Below are positions 11,401 through 23,416 of a stretch of DNA of 64,000 bases, piece after piece (within the stretch, counting starts at the first letter, position 1; each line of letters begins with the position of its first letter). Below the pieces are notes generated by a model, which was not told the origin of the DNA, made no database searches, and worked only from the letters and a program-made list of their open reading frames with translations. The DNA is taken from assembly GCA_029449245.1 (NCBI GenBank), contig JANATF010000003.1:2914001-2978000 (forward strand), read 5' to 3'. The translations under genes were made by a program, and so were the position numbers. The DNA is from Mortierella alpina. Lineage: Eukaryota > Mortierellomycota > Mortierellomycetes > Mortierellales > Mortierellaceae.

Positions 11401-14400
11401 CTCTGTGTGTGCGATTGTTCTCCGATCCGAGGCTGCAATCGCATTCTCACTCTCCAGCTGTGCCTTGCGAGCCATCAACAGTGAAAAGATTTTGCGAACA
11501 TTATACAGTTCCACGCCATACTCGTCCTTCTCCAGACAGGTCTCCTCCGAAATCTCTGCGAAAAAGTGGCGCTGATCGAGATCTCTCACGACCAGATCAT
11601 CCTCCCAAGAAAAGTCCAGCGAATCCAAAAGTTCCAGAATCTTCATACGGGGTTGGACCAGGTTGCCGTTGCTGGCCCTCGACAGCGAGTACATAAACTC
11701 GTCTCCGTTGGTCGTTCGAGCATTGTCCGTGTTGCTGTAGAGGAGCGAAAGCAGGCTCTCGGCCTCGCGGCGCTGCTTCGTATCACAGGCAGCGCGAAGC
11801 TCCAAAGCTGACGTGCGCATTACCCAGGAACGCTGGTAGAGCTGGAATAAGAGGTGGAAGAAATTGGCGCGGAAGTGGGATCCATCCACACGGGTAAAGA
11901 TACCGTGGTTGCCCGTAAGGCCCTCTTCAAAGCGTGTCGGAAGAGCGCGCAGGTGTCTATAAAAGAATGCTTCTCTTGTACGGAGGTAGCGCATGGTGGG
12001 TGAAGTTGTCTCTGGCACGGAGCACAGCTTGTACACGAGATGCTGACACTTTTCTGCAAGTTGAGGATGGGTGAAGCAAAGCGGCATAGCTGAGACTGTG
12101 TTGATGTCGAGTCCTTGAACATCCATGCCTCGTCGCAGCAAATCCAAGGTGACATGAAGGCAAGTGACGGACGTCAAGCTGGAGAGGGTATCACCTCTTT
12201 CGGGTCCTGTGATCTTGGATACTGTAGGGTATCCGAGCAAGAAATGGGCGATCGAGGGTGTGCCGCGGTTCTCGTCCAGGTTATCCAGCAACAGTCGCAT
12301 GATCTGGAGCCGGATAGTCGATCCCGTAATGGCCGGTGCTGCGAGAACAGCATTCTTCTGAGATGTCCTGCGTGTCTCTGGTTCATCGATCGCCATTGAA
12401 GAGTTGGCCTGAGAGGTGCCAAATTCTGTCGAGAGCTCATCATCCTCCGTCTCCAGCTTTTGCACAAAGCCATACAGGATCTGGTTCGAGCGAGGCGAAG
12501 ATTCCAAAAGGCGAACCAGTCGGTTCGTAACTACGCCTCTATGGCTCTCTCCGCTGGTAAAAAGGGGCGACGCAGAGAGATGATCAAGAATCTCAATGGC
12601 TAAAGAGCAGACCTCATTGCTGACCTCACAGTTGATATAGCAGGCAATGTCGACGATGGTGGTGTGGCTGTAGGCGAGGTGCTGCTCCATGGGCGCTAAG
12701 GAAGAGAGGACGGAGCTCCTGGTGGTGGTGGCGAGCAAGACCTGGACAATGTATTCCATAAAGACATCCTGAAGCTGCATCGTCTTTGTAAGAATCCGGA
12801 AGCATCTAGTGATGGAAGACTTGAGATGTGGGATGCTCTGCTCGTCCTTGTTGAGCACATCAACACCCGTTCCAACAGCCTGGAAAATCGTACGAAGTAC
12901 GTCCCCTCCTGACAGGAGTCTTATGAGGATTTCAAAGGCGGGATGAAGCGAAGCCCGGATAGCGCTGTTCCTTTGTGCATCAACTGCTGTGCTGTCCTGC
13001 TCCTTCCTGAGAGAGTCGCCCAAGATGAACGAGCCGATATCGAACGACAACAGGCATCGCTCCATAAAGTTTAGACATGCGTCAAGAACTTTCCACTTCT
13101 CGCTGGCAACGCGGTACGAGCGGTTGAAAGCCTTGACAAAGATCACGTCCAGAACAAAGCGCACATAAGGAATGACACCAGGCTGACGGTAGTTGGATCC
13201 CAGACCAGAAGGGATAGTTGGAGACCCGCCAGAGAGCAGTTCCTCGGGGTTCAGAGGAACCTGCACAAGACTGCTTAGAAGGCGCGCAAAGGCGATGGTC
13301 TCGGGATAGGTTTCGTTGGCAGCCTCGATCTCCTCGATATCAAAGCCGATTCCTGAATCCAGATTCTCATGCTCCTGACGGGCAGATGGCGCAGACGCGG
13401 TCTTGTCACCTGCTTGCACAAGCTGTTCCGGCAGCGAGGCACTATATGCCTTTGGCAAAATCCTGGCTTGCTCTAAATACTCCCAAACGAGACTGGCGGC
13501 GTCGTTCGCTGCGCCTGTGGGTGCGGCAAACGCGGCGATGGCGTCCAGAATGTTGGCCTTCAAGTCGACGGCGATGGGGCAGATAAGGAAGCGGAATAAA
13601 ACGTGGATGACCTGGAACTGCTTGGAGTCATTCATGGCCACACGCGCAACGGCCGAATACTGGGCGACTGTGGACAATAGGCGCAAAAAGGACTTCAAAA
13701 GTGCCTCTTCCTCGGGTCGAATCTTTTCGAGCTGTCTTCCTGCTGCCTGATCCGCGTTCATTCTGTTGGTGTAAAACTCGATCGCCTCAAACAATTTGCT
13801 CCACGAGCACAGAGAGTTGACGGTTGCTGTGCTTTGTGTTCCATAGCGCCCTCCATTGCTCTTCAAGAATTCGTAAGCTGCATTGGCGCATTGGCTTCCT
13901 GCGGCGAGAGATCCGAGCATCTCAAAGAAAGCCCGGGAAGTATTCTTACAGTCGACGCCCCACTTGAGGAAGCGATAGAGTCGATCGTCATTGTTGGGCC
14001 AGAAACGAAGCCCAGCCTCAGGACGGTCCTTGTATACGAGCGCAATGACAGTGAAAAGCGCTTCGAGATCGTTTCGAGGCTTAGCAACTGGCTGAGACTG
14101 CGACTGTCGAAGAGAAGTCTGATGGACGGCAGCGTCTTCCTCCTTGTGCTTGATCTTGCGGAGTAGAGGGAGCATGGAGATGATAAAGTCCTTGATGGAC
14201 AGCTCAAGCATTGCTAGAATACCATCCTGCATGCTAGAGTCCAGAGGCACCACGACCGGCTTTCCAACTGTTGTATCGAAACCATCCGTGTTCTGATCAG
14301 TAATGCCCAGGGACGCGTTCGGGATATCGAAAGGGGTCTCAAACTGCTCTCCAGAGATCACGACCTGAGATTTGAACCCGAGAACATAGTTGGCGATGAA

Positions 14401-15580
14401 CTGGAAAGCGTCGGATGCCACAGCCTTTTCCATAACGATCTGCAAGTCGTCCTCAGTCATCCCGTCCGAGCGTTTGTTGAGGGTGTTTCCGATACATAGG
14501 CTGAACTGGTACAGGATTGCGTTGCGAATGGCGGGGACAGCCCAGTTGGTCTCTGTGATGAAGGGTGCATACTCTGTGATGAAGGACTCGTTGACAATGT
14601 AGTCTGGGAACGATTCGTCGTCCTTCCCGCGAAGACGCTGGTGCTCTGCAGAGACCTCAAACGCTGCCATGATGGTGACGGTGAGATAGGTGGCGATGGG
14701 GTCAGAGAGCGTGAGCTTTTTCAAGGCAGAGATGGTAGACTTGACGACAGCGCTTGGCAGCTCGTGGTAGAAGGCGATCGCATAGAGGATGGTCGCCACC
14801 AAAGCGCGCTCCTGCTTCAAGTAGTCCAGACGGTCCTCGTTAATGGGCATGCCAAGTTGCGCTACGAGCGCCGAGGTCTCTGACATGGAACTTTTGAGTG
14901 TAGCCGCCTTCTTTTCCAGACTTTCAACAAGAGCAAGGGCTTTGCAGGCAAGATTGCCTTTTGCTGGATCCAGAAGCTCGTTTCTGAAGGGCACTATTGC
15001 CTTGCTGAACTCTGTGGGAGACTCGAACGTTGTTGATGTGTCCAGCAGCGCGTAGATGGCGATCAAAGAGGCAATTCTCTCGCGGTGGAACAGGAGGATG
15101 GCGGTCTCCACTGCACTCCTGTCGAAACGAGCTTGGTGCTGCAAGCCGTGCTGAAGAAGCGAGGCCGCCGCATACTCATCCATGTCGAGCTGGTCCGATA
15201 AGAGAATCGCGTCCGCAATAAACTGCTCGTTGACGGTCCGCACTTTGCCTCCGATGACGGGTGAGCCTGTCGATGCAAAGTCGCACGCCAGAAAGCACAG
15301 AAAAAAGAACTCGTGTTAGTACTGGCGCCTTAGAGTTTAACCACAAGCTCGAGCCGACGCAAGATTCCATTGCATCGTGCACTTGACTAGACATACCGAG
15401 CTTCAATTGAGCTCTATGGGCGGCATTGGGGCCGGGTGCCTCGAGCACTGCGTGGATGGCAGCTTTGTGAAAGTCTAATTCGCGCAGGACGCTGTAGACC
15501 AGGTCGTGTGAATCGGATCGCAGCGCACTCTGGACATTTCTGGCAAGCTCCTCGAACGTGGGCGTCCACTGCGGCTCCAT
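8489..15580 (-). CDS. NUP192: Inner-ring nucleoporin Nup192 (NUP205 family)
   Basis: Eight exons: 15580-15397, 15266-10431, 10329-10208, 10113-9964, 9854-9596, 9487-9167, 9051-8693 and 8581-8489, giving 2107 residues. Every junction is GT-AG and in phase. Nup192/Nup205 is the large alpha-solenoid scaffold of the nuclear pore inner ring, bound to Nup93/Nic96. Recognition rests on the very long all-helical product, the N-terminal region (FIADAILLSDQLDMDEYAA) and the C-terminal tail. The final 30-codon exon (ending QRIRALVERN) was found by following a perfect GTAAGT donor at 8692; reading through instead would add about 25 unrelated residues and stop at 8618. A Gly/Ala/Ser-rich insert sits near residues 1990-2030. 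The start is the ATG at 15580. It is longer than yeast Nup192 (1683 residues) and close to human NUP205 (2012). Confidence 0.9.
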
Positions 15581-16119
15581 GGCGTGTGCGGGGTCCTGTC
15601 GAACGAGCGAAGGATTAGAAGACGCGCGTGGCAAGTGTGTGTGTGTCCTGAATGGACTCGTGCAAGGCAAAGAACACGGCGCACTCACGGATTAAAGAGA
15701 GAGAGTCGCTTCCAAGGAAAAGTAGGCGTGCCTGTGTCCAGATCGGAATCCTCGATGGGTCGCAGCTGGATCCTGCAGGGCGGGCGGGAACTGAGGATGC
15801 GGGCGGCCGGAGGGAGAGTGTGGCAAGGACGGATACAGAGGACGGATGAGAGGAAGGAGAGAGAAGGAAGGATGCAACAGCGACACGCAGCAGCAGGAGA
15901 GTGATTGGAGTGAATGGGATCAAAACGATCGCTTCAAGAAGCGAACCTATTTGCAAAACACATTCTGCACTTAAGGGCCACAGGCCACTCGTGCGCGACG
16001 CGTTCGCATATTGAAGGTACAGCACCGTCGTTGTCTGCTTGTTTCTCACCCCTCGACACACACAGACACACACCTCGCAGCACCCACTCACACACACATC
16101 AGACGCCATTGCATCCACC
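15581..16119. promoter_or_regulatory. Divergent promoter NUP192 / RBBP9-like gene
   Basis: A 539-base spacer between two genes pointing away from each other. It is GA/CA-rich (CA repeats at about 16055-16100 just before the plus-strand start). No coding region is supported here; no clear TATA box was seen. Confidence 0.55.
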
Positions 16120-16912
16120 ATGTCCCGTGTTATCCTCATTCCAGGCAACGGAAACGACAATGCCGAAGACTCAATGTGGTACCCGTGGGCCATCACCTCT
16201 CTGATAGAAGCCAAGGACCCTGCCACGGACCAGTTGCTTTTCCCTGCAGGAGGCGTCCTGCGCACGTTCCCAGACCCATACGCCGCCCACGAAGAGATAT
16301 GGATCCGATTCATGGAGGACGATATTGAAATTGGCGAGAGAGACGTCGTCATTGGACACAGCACCGGTGCTGCCGCCATCATGCGATATATCGAGTCTAG
16401 GAAGGTCAAGGGCGTCGTCCTAGTTAGCGCCTACCACTCCGACCTCGGTGACGCATCCGAGGCAAGGCGTGTTTTTTGTTGAGGCTAGCGTGGATATTTT
16501 AGGCAAGGGTCTTTGGAAAGCTCTTCAACTGACGACCACCCTACTTTTTTGTCTTGGCCACTTCGTAGAGAGAGTCTGGATATTTTAACCGACCTTGGGA
16601 CTGGGATGCCATGGCAAGAAACACCAGCTGGATCACCCAGTTCTGTGCGTCAAGCCTACTTTTGATCACTCGAAAAAAAATAAGGATCTGTCTACCTGCA
16701 CCCTGGACTAACCCTCAAAGCTAAATGCCCTCTTGTCGCCACCGATAGCCAGCCCGAACGACCCCCTGGTTCCTATTGAGGAGCAGCGGCAGGTCGCCAG
16801 CAAAATCCCTGGTGTCGATTACATTGAACTTCCACGTCGAGGTCACTTCATACATGACACAGAGTTCCCTGAACTGGTAGCAAACATTGTCCAAAAGATG
16901 ATCTCGTCGTGA
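16120..16912 (+). CDS. RBBP9/YdeN-type serine hydrolase
   Basis: Three exons, 16120-16461, 16569-16644 and 16749-16912, give 193 residues, close to human RBBP9 (186). These are small alpha/beta hydrolases; RBBP9 has serine hydrolase (aminopeptidase-like) activity. The catalytic triad is complete: Ser81 in GHSTG, Asp144 in SPNDPLVP and His172 in RRGHFIH. The family segment DLGDASERESGYFNRPWDW is restored only if intron 1 uses a GC donor (GAG|GCAAGG) and the TAG acceptor at 16568; GT donors nearby break the frame. Intron 2 (GTGCGT...TAG) has a CTAAC branch point. The ATG at 16120 follows the motif CCACC and is the first plausible start; upstream in-frame codons are CA-repeat derived. The natural substrate is not known. 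Confidence 0.88.
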
Positions 16913-17114
16913 AAAAGAAACAAACTGTGACAAGTAGGGTTTGTTGGTGGTTTTTTTATTATTTCCTGGTTATGAACACTACAAATGAAAGCCTGCTTCG
17001 ATACTAGACTCCAGAACATGCCGCGATACATCCGTCTTTCCTAGTGCAGTAATCCTGTTTGTTTTTCCGTTTGTGTCCCACTTTCCTCGACACTTGGTTA
17101 TTGCTGCAATGCCA

Positions 17115-18402
17115 TTATGAAATAAGAATCATCCAGGCAATGATGAAATAAAACAAGAAGAGTGGGTACACACCCAGTGCACGTCTGTTGGCCAGATTAG
17201 AGTCTGACAGGAACCCGATCGAAGCCCAGGTAGCCCACGCAAACGCAATACCGCACAGTGGCAATCGGATGTAGATGCTGGGCACCACAATCGTTGCCAC
17301 ACTGACCAACACCAGTGGGAACAGACAATATCCAATGACACAGACGCTCTGGAAGAAGGAACTATAGCACCATGTAAAAAGAAAAAAAGAGAAAAACGTC
17401 AGCAAAGCCGTCCTTTGGAGAAACACGTTCGATTTTTTTTCTCCTCCAGTGCAGAGCAGATCCATTACACTCTTCCTCCAAGAAGCTTGGCATTGACCGT
17501 GACTACAGCCGATCCCAACCAGACGATGATGAAGATCCAAGTGAAGACTGTGATCTTTTGATCCGCTTGCGCCCTTGTGCTCAGCACACTAGAAACAGAA
17601 ACGAGATATCGTGTTAGTCTTCATGGAACACTTCACTTGACGGAATCCCCAACCACTGACATACACCCAGAGACTTACATGGACAATGTCAGGCACATCA
17701 GAAGCGGGCCCCAAAGATCCCCTATCGACGCAGATTAGAACACGGATACCCAGGGTGTTTTGCAACAAGTCGTTCAGTGTTAGTGCCATCATTCGATACT
17801 CCTTCGTGCATCGACTGCATCCTCATACGAAACACATACAGTCCTTGAGAATATCCTTGCGTCCTTTGGGGTATAGCACCTGCTGCAGCTTGGCTCCAAC
17901 ATTTCGCAGATCACGGAGCTACAATAGACAGCGACCATAAGTAAAACTCAGTTATTGACGTCCATTGTGTGTAGTGCCAAGAGATTTGAGCATCCTGCCT
18001 TGATGTTGGACACGACCAGAGCATCAAACATAGGACACATACAAGAGTTTCAGAGACAGGCTCGTCCAGGGTATCAATGTCGCCTCCCATCATGGCCTGG
18101 CCAACGCCAAGACCCGTGCTGCTTCCAATGTTGCCGCTAGTGACGCCGCTGTTACTGCTGCCGCTGGCGGCATTGCTGCTAGAGCCGATGGTGCCAGACA
18201 CCTTGGGCAGCGGACTCTTCACAGGGGTGAGGGGCTTCTGTCCTGGCAGGGGCACGTCGTCAGGCTCGATGGAAGGTGAGTTGGCGCGCTGAGGGATGTT
18301 CGTCTCGAAGGGGTTGTCGTACGTGTCCGAATAGGATGCCTCGACGTAGCTGGGCGCTGCAGGTGACAGGAAGTCATCAGGCTCGACCGAGTTGTGGCTC
18401 AT
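17115..18402 (-). CDS. YIPF6: Yip1-domain Golgi membrane protein, YIPF6/Yip4 type
   Basis: Five exons: 18402-18043, 17918-17840, 17721-17679, 17588-17469 and 17361-17115, giving 282 residues. Yip-family proteins are multi-span membrane proteins of ER-Golgi vesicles that interact with Rab GTPases. The N-terminal 110 residues are Ser/Gly/Pro-rich and cytosolic; then comes TLDEPVSETL, the family-typical conserved start, LRDLRNVGAKLQQVLYP, DLWGPLLMCLTLS, and about five membrane segments ending with NRRALGVYPLFLFYFIIAW. The LLGGR-V-SFFQSVCVIGY junction fixes the last intron, whose donor GTAATG is weak. The high match to the human YIPF6 order of motifs (DEPV, VLYP, DLWGPL, LNSKLLGG, FLFYF) supports YIPF6 rather than Yip1 or Yif1. 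The tiny 43-nt exon 3 is easy to miss. Confidence 0.88.
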
Positions 18403-18772
18403 GGCTGTTTATATCTGTGTGTGTGTGAGTGCGTATGTGCGTGTGTGCGTGAGTGTGAGGTGAGGTGGTATGTCCGATGGATGTGGATGTTGCTGGCCGT
18501 TCTCTCCCGCTGTGCTGCTGTGTGTCCAGAGGATGATGTCGCGTCGACGAGATCTTGTAGTGAGAGGAATGCAGCCAAGAGATGAGAAACGAGGACCGAT
18601 AAAGACTGTCAAAGAGGGCAACAATGGGCGCCACACGTCACCTGGAATTTTTGCAGGCTTGAGTCTCGTGCTAGACCTATGCAAGTGCCTTCAGTGTGGC
18701 CATGGTGGGTTGACAGACTAGGCACACAGTCAACACGGACTATTTATTATCACAATCATTTAAAATACAAGC
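18403..18772. other. Intergenic between YIPF6 and dioxygenase genes
   Basis: 370 bases between two minus-strand genes: the YIPF6 promoter (a TG/GT-rich tract at about 18415-18465, reading CA-rich toward the gene) and the end of the dioxygenase transcript. No coding region is supported. Confidence 0.55.
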
Positions 18773-19960
18773 CTAGGCGGTTCTTGCAGATGCTATCGCG
18801 TCAACATCGCTCGCTTCTAGCTTGACCGCCGCCTCTTGCTTGGCCACAATCGCGTTCGCAGTCGCTTCCCATGCCTTGGCCTGCGTGCCACTCTCAGGAT
18901 TATAAAAGGGCTTCTCACCCGAGACCGTCACCCTCAATCCACGGCGATGGTAAGGCTTGAAGTCTGGCACACCCGTGTGGAACGTGGACCGGTTGTCCCA
19001 AATCGCTACGCTATGTTTCTCCCAATGGAAGCGAACCTGGTAATCCAGTCGCTTGGCAACAAGGTCATTCAGGTACTCGAGGATCCACTTGGACTCGGCA
19101 GGCGAGACCCCATTGATCTCCCGTGTAAACGTCGAGTTGGTAAAGATCGCCTTCCAACCCGTCACAGGATTGGTGCGAACCACTGGGTGCTCTGTATCAT
19201 TCAACTTGCCAAACGTCTTGCGGCCAGTATCGGCTTGGATGATGCGAAAGACATCAGATGTATGAGTCGCTGTGAGGCCCTCCAGGAAAGTTTTGATCGG
19301 TTGAGATAGGTCATCGTAGACCTGGTAGCCGTTGGACCAAACCGTGTCGCCGCCAGCTTCGGGGATTTCGTCAAACTTGAGGATCGAATATGACGAGGGT
19401 GCAGGCTCAAACGAGACATCCGAGTGCCACGAGTTGTTGGTGTTGTAGCGGTTGGGCGGGCTATTGCAGAGGACATGGAGAAGACAAGACACGATTGTTA
19501 AGAAACATATCCAGCACATGCAATGGAATGGTCAAACACGACAAAAAAACAGGGGTGCCTCATACGTAAAGCGCGAGTCAAGAACAATGACTTCAGGATT
19601 TTCTTGGTTGTGAGGTACTAATGGATGAACATGAAGGGGACCCCATCGCTTGCCAAGCTTGACGTGTTCATCATGGTTCAAGTCCTCTTGGTCACGGAAA
19701 AAGACAACGCCGCGTTCAGAGATGAGCGCTGCCAGCTCTTCACTCTGCTGTTCCGTCAACTGAGACAGCTTGATGCCGTGCAACTCGGTTCCGATCTTGG
19801 GAGTGTAATCGATACGCTTGGTGACGCTGGCAAAGAGGGCCTTCTTTTCGGGATCCGCACCCTTACCAGCGACACGGGTCGCGTGGGTGTTGCGATCAGC
19901 CAAGGACGCGTCCCTGTCATCACCAGAGAGAATAATCTTTTCAGAGAGAGTAGGTGACAT
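18773..19960 (-). CDS. Fe(II)/2-oxoglutarate dioxygenase, TauD family (sulfonate dioxygenase-like)
   Basis: Two exons, 19960-19566 and 19460-18773, give 360 residues; the 105-nt intron falls just before the metal-binding region. The family oxidises sulfonates, alkyl sulfates or related substrates and releases sulfite or sulfate; yeast Jlp1 is the fungal example. Seen: an N-terminal half with GTELHGIKLSQL and GVVFFRDQ; the iron ligands His144 and Asp146 in SWHSDVSF; the distal His293 in NRSTFHTG; and the 2-oxoglutarate-binding Arg308 in GLRVTV. All key residues are present, so the enzyme should be active. A TATAAA box lies at 20052-20047, 87 bases upstream of the ATG. It is transcribed away from a Dal5-family transporter 1.5 kb off, which suggests a shared uptake/oxidation role. 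The exact substrate (taurine, isethionate, alkyl sulfate) cannot be read from the sequence. Confidence 0.88.
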
Positions 19961-20046
19961 GTTGCTCGATGCTGGTGGTTTGTATGAAAAAAGTGGAGGT
20001 GTTGGTTTTGATGATAGACATTGTCATAGCTTGGGTCAAGGCGTTC

Positions 20047-20052
20047 TTTATA
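20047..20052 (-). promoter_or_regulatory. TATA box of the dioxygenase gene
   Basis: TATAAA on the minus strand, 87 bases upstream of the ATG at 19960, at a distance that fits a short 5' leader. Confidence 0.5.
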
Positions 20053-21301
20053 TGCGCTTCCTGATTAGGACTTTAGCCGGCGGTTAAACCTGCCATAGTC
20101 CAAGGGTGAACAAACACGCAGAAGAATGGGCGGGAAATCCAAGAGACGCGCCTAGATGGATGGCCAAAAGCACATGCGACATGATGCCATGAGCATACTC
20201 TTTAGGATGTCATCAAATATGCCACATCCTGCTGAAATGAAGCAGACGATTAAGCCTTAAGAACAACTCCATCGTCAGACAATGGCGACATGACCGAGAT
20301 GCACGGCTCATCCGATTGTTTAAAGCTTGGTGACAGGTCCGAGTCCTTCCCCCTGGAAATGACCTTCGGAAAACTTGAATGTTGTCTCTCTCCCCAAAAC
20401 AAATCAACTGTGCCCAAGAAGAAGGTTCATGTCAGGGCCATAATGCATCTGAAGTATCAGGTCTAGGATCAGAGCAAAGTACGGCCTATGGTTGCTCAAA
20501 AATGTGGCGTCAACTGTCCTCAGTAAGCAGTAGACGCACCAATAGCCCGGGCTAAGGCACAAGGGCGCGCTCGCCTGGTGTACACTTCACATCATCATGC
20601 AGCTGCTCTCTCGGCCCAGCCTACTTTAAGAGACAGTCCTACACAGCGTTCAAAGTTCGCTGTCTTTGCCGAGCACGGGGGTGAGCGGTGGATGAAAGTC
20701 ATGTTGTGTCCCTCCGTTAAGCGCGAGGCTACTTCCTGTTTACATCGTGTCTTTGTCAGGTCGATGATAAGGATCAGCAAGGGATGGCGACACTCGCTTC
20801 CATTACTTCAAACTAGGTTTTTTTCGGTAGAGGCTAGCTGAAAGACGCGCATTTCGTACCAAATTGCAACATCTGGGCGCCTGTTACACAAGACGCGACC
20901 GCATTGTTTCTACACACGTTGTGAGGGTCGGTGGTAGCCTAGCGGCCGCATCCTTTTGTGTTGCACTGTCGGCTATTCTTTTCGCGATACGCAAATATGT
21001 TGTAGCGCTTTGTGGAGGCCATTGAGGCGCACAGAGGCGCGCAGAGGCGTACAGATGGGTGGGCTTGCTAAAGCAGCATAAGCACATCACATCATCCAGA
21101 TCTCGCCATATCAGTCATTGCAGAGCTATCTGTCCTATGCTGTTCTCAGCCACCACGAAACCTTGACATAAGCTCCGGTCTCTCTTTGCCTCTCTCTCTC
21201 CTCCACCTTGCGGCCTCACCGCCCTCTGCCTCTAGGTCTTCCTCTTCTTATCGCGCTGACCTCGGCACGTTGTTTCCCTGCACTGGACAGCTCGCGTCAA
21301 G

Positions 21302-21307
21302 TATAAA
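21302..21307 (+). promoter_or_regulatory. TATA box of the MFS transporter gene
   Basis: TATAAA followed by AGC, about 145 bases upstream of the ATG at 21450; the interval is a CT-rich leader usual in fungal 5' ends. Confidence 0.5.
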
Positions 21308-21449
21308 AGCAAACGCATCTCCCATGTTGGCCACACTCTGAGATTCTCTTTCCTTCCGTCGCTCCTCATATACCCCGACCCTATCTCCTCTTCCACCTCC
21401 ACCTCCTCTTCACCGTCGTTCATCCTACCTAGCATTCTATCCGCCCACC

Positions 21450-23228
21450 ATGTCCGAGAAGCAGGAGCTGTCCGACTCAAAACACAAAGGCGATCTTGAA
21501 AAGGCCGCCTCAGGCAACTCCAGTGTAACCTCAACGCTCGGCGCCGACCTAGCCGATGAGAAACTGAGAGTCCTCGGCGAGCAGAACCCACATTATGACC
21601 ACGGGCTAACATGGACTGTCGAGGAGGAAAAGCAACTCGTCCGGATATTCGACTTCAAGGTCCTGTCGTGGATCGGCGTCATGTGTAAGTGGGCACCTCG
21701 ACCCTCTCAGTGAAGAAAAATGTTAATTCTCTTGTCAACATCTTCTCATCGTATTTCACTCTACAGTCTTCTTTCTGCAGCTGGACCGCGGCAACATGTC
21801 GAACGCCTTGACCGACAACCTCATGGCAGATCTCAACATTGACCTCAACACGATCACGCTCGGAACCACAATCTTCATCCTCTTTTTTTGCTTCTTTGAA
21901 ATCCCTTCCAACATGATCATCCGTCGTGTCGGCCCTCATCGCTGGATCCCCTTCCTGATGGTTTTCTGGGGTCTGGCCACAGCTGCCCAGGTCTTTCTGA
22001 AGGATAAGGTCTCGTACTTTATCTGCCGCGCCTTGGTTGGGCTCTTCGAGGCCGGGTATATCCCCGGCATCGCCATCTACCTCACTACCTACTACAAGCG
22101 TGAAGAGATGGCCCTGCGACTCTCCGTCTTTTGGTCAACCCTGTCTATCGCCAACTCATTCGCCGGAGTCCTCGCATATGGCATCTTGCATATGCGCGGT
22201 TTGGCTGGTCTAGCGGGATGGAAATGGCTCTTTTTGATCGAAGGCCTTGCTACGTCCGTAATCGGCGCCCTGTCCTTCTTCATCCTACCAGAGGGTCCCA
22301 CCGCGACCAAGGGATATCTCCGCTTCTCTGGGTACCTCACCGAGCGACAAGAGCTCATTGCTATCACGCGTCTGATCCGCGATGACCCCTCCAAGGCTGA
22401 TCCATCCAAACGCGTTGTCCCAAAAGCCGATATTTGGCGTGCAGTGACCTCACCCAAGATCTGGCCTAACATCCTGATCGGCTTCTTTGGACTGCTGCCC
22501 TCGACCCCCATCGGCAGTTTTGCGCCCCTGATCCTCAAGATGCTCGGGTTCGATGGCCTGAAGGCCAATTTGATGATCATTCCGGGCTACCTCCTCAGCT
22601 TGATCATCATGTCCACGGTCTCGTACTCGTCCGATCGCTTGAATGAGCGAGCGTACCACGGCGCGTTCGCCACGCTGTATTACGCGATCTGCGTCTTGGC
22701 CCTGGCGCTGTTGCCCCTGGACGCCAGCAAGTACAGCTTGTACATCTGCCTCATCTTCACCATGGGCGCACAGACCTGTTGGCATCCCGTTAACGTAAAG
22801 GCCTAATTTCCATCATGAAAACCGTGCAGTGGTATCAAAAATGTTCTCTTTTCATGGCTGAGCTCATAACACATCTGATCTTTTTTTCCTTCTTGTAGGC
22901 TGCCTGGATCGCCGGAAATACGGCGCCAGTTGGCAAGCGAACGATTGCACTTGCCATGTACATCATCTCGGTCAATATCACTGCCATCGCCGGCAGCAAC
23001 GTCTTCCGGGCTAAGAACGCGCCTCGATTCATCACTGGAATGTGGATCTTGTTCGGATCCCTGCTCATCACTATTTCACTGTTTATCTTTCAACGGTTTC
23101 ACCTCCGGCGGATCAATGAGAAACGCGCCAAGATCACCCAGGAGTGGACCGCTCAGGACTGGAAGCATTATGATGAGACGACTACCGACGTGGGCGACGA
23201 CCGCTTGGACTTTGTCTACAACTATTGA
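21450..23228 (+). CDS. MFS anion transporter, Dal5/allantoate permease family
   Basis: Three exons, 21450-21684, 21767-22794 and 22899-23228, give 530 residues. The protein has a cytosolic N-terminus, about twelve membrane segments, and family-typical pieces: FDFKVLSWIGVM, then LDRGNMSNAL at the start of the first helix, RALVGLFEAGYIPG, and GNTAPVGKRTIALAMY after the last splice junction. These mark the anion:cation symporter branch that includes yeast Dal5 (allantoate/ureidosuccinate), Tna1 (nicotinate) and Soa1 (sulfonate and inorganic sulfur anions). Divergent placement next to a TauD/Jlp1-type dioxygenase favours a sulfonate or organosulfur anion as substrate; this is inference. Start ATG 21450 is the first in the leader after the TATA box and is preceded by CCACC. 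Confidence 0.88.
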
Positions 23229-23416
23229 GCCCCTCGTGGTCCTTCCCTTTCTGTCTTGTAAATATTACCGTCAAGCAAAGTTTGTAAACATGAACAATTC
23301 TTTTTTGTTTTATTCAACGAGCTTCCATGTGCTCTCTTTCACCTCTGTTCCTCGTCCGAGAATGACTTTTGTGCTGAACAAGGTCACCAAAAAACACGCC
23401 TTGACGTTTCTTTTTC

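Larger units (their letters stand above)
19961..21449. promoter_or_regulatory. Long divergent promoter, dioxygenase / MFS transporter
   Basis: 1.49 kb between two genes pointing away from each other, each with a TATA-like element close to its start (20052-20047 on the minus strand and 21302-21307 on the plus strand). Open frames inside are short and unlike any protein I know. The large size and TATA boxes are typical of condition-dependent genes rather than housekeeping ones. Confidence 0.55.
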
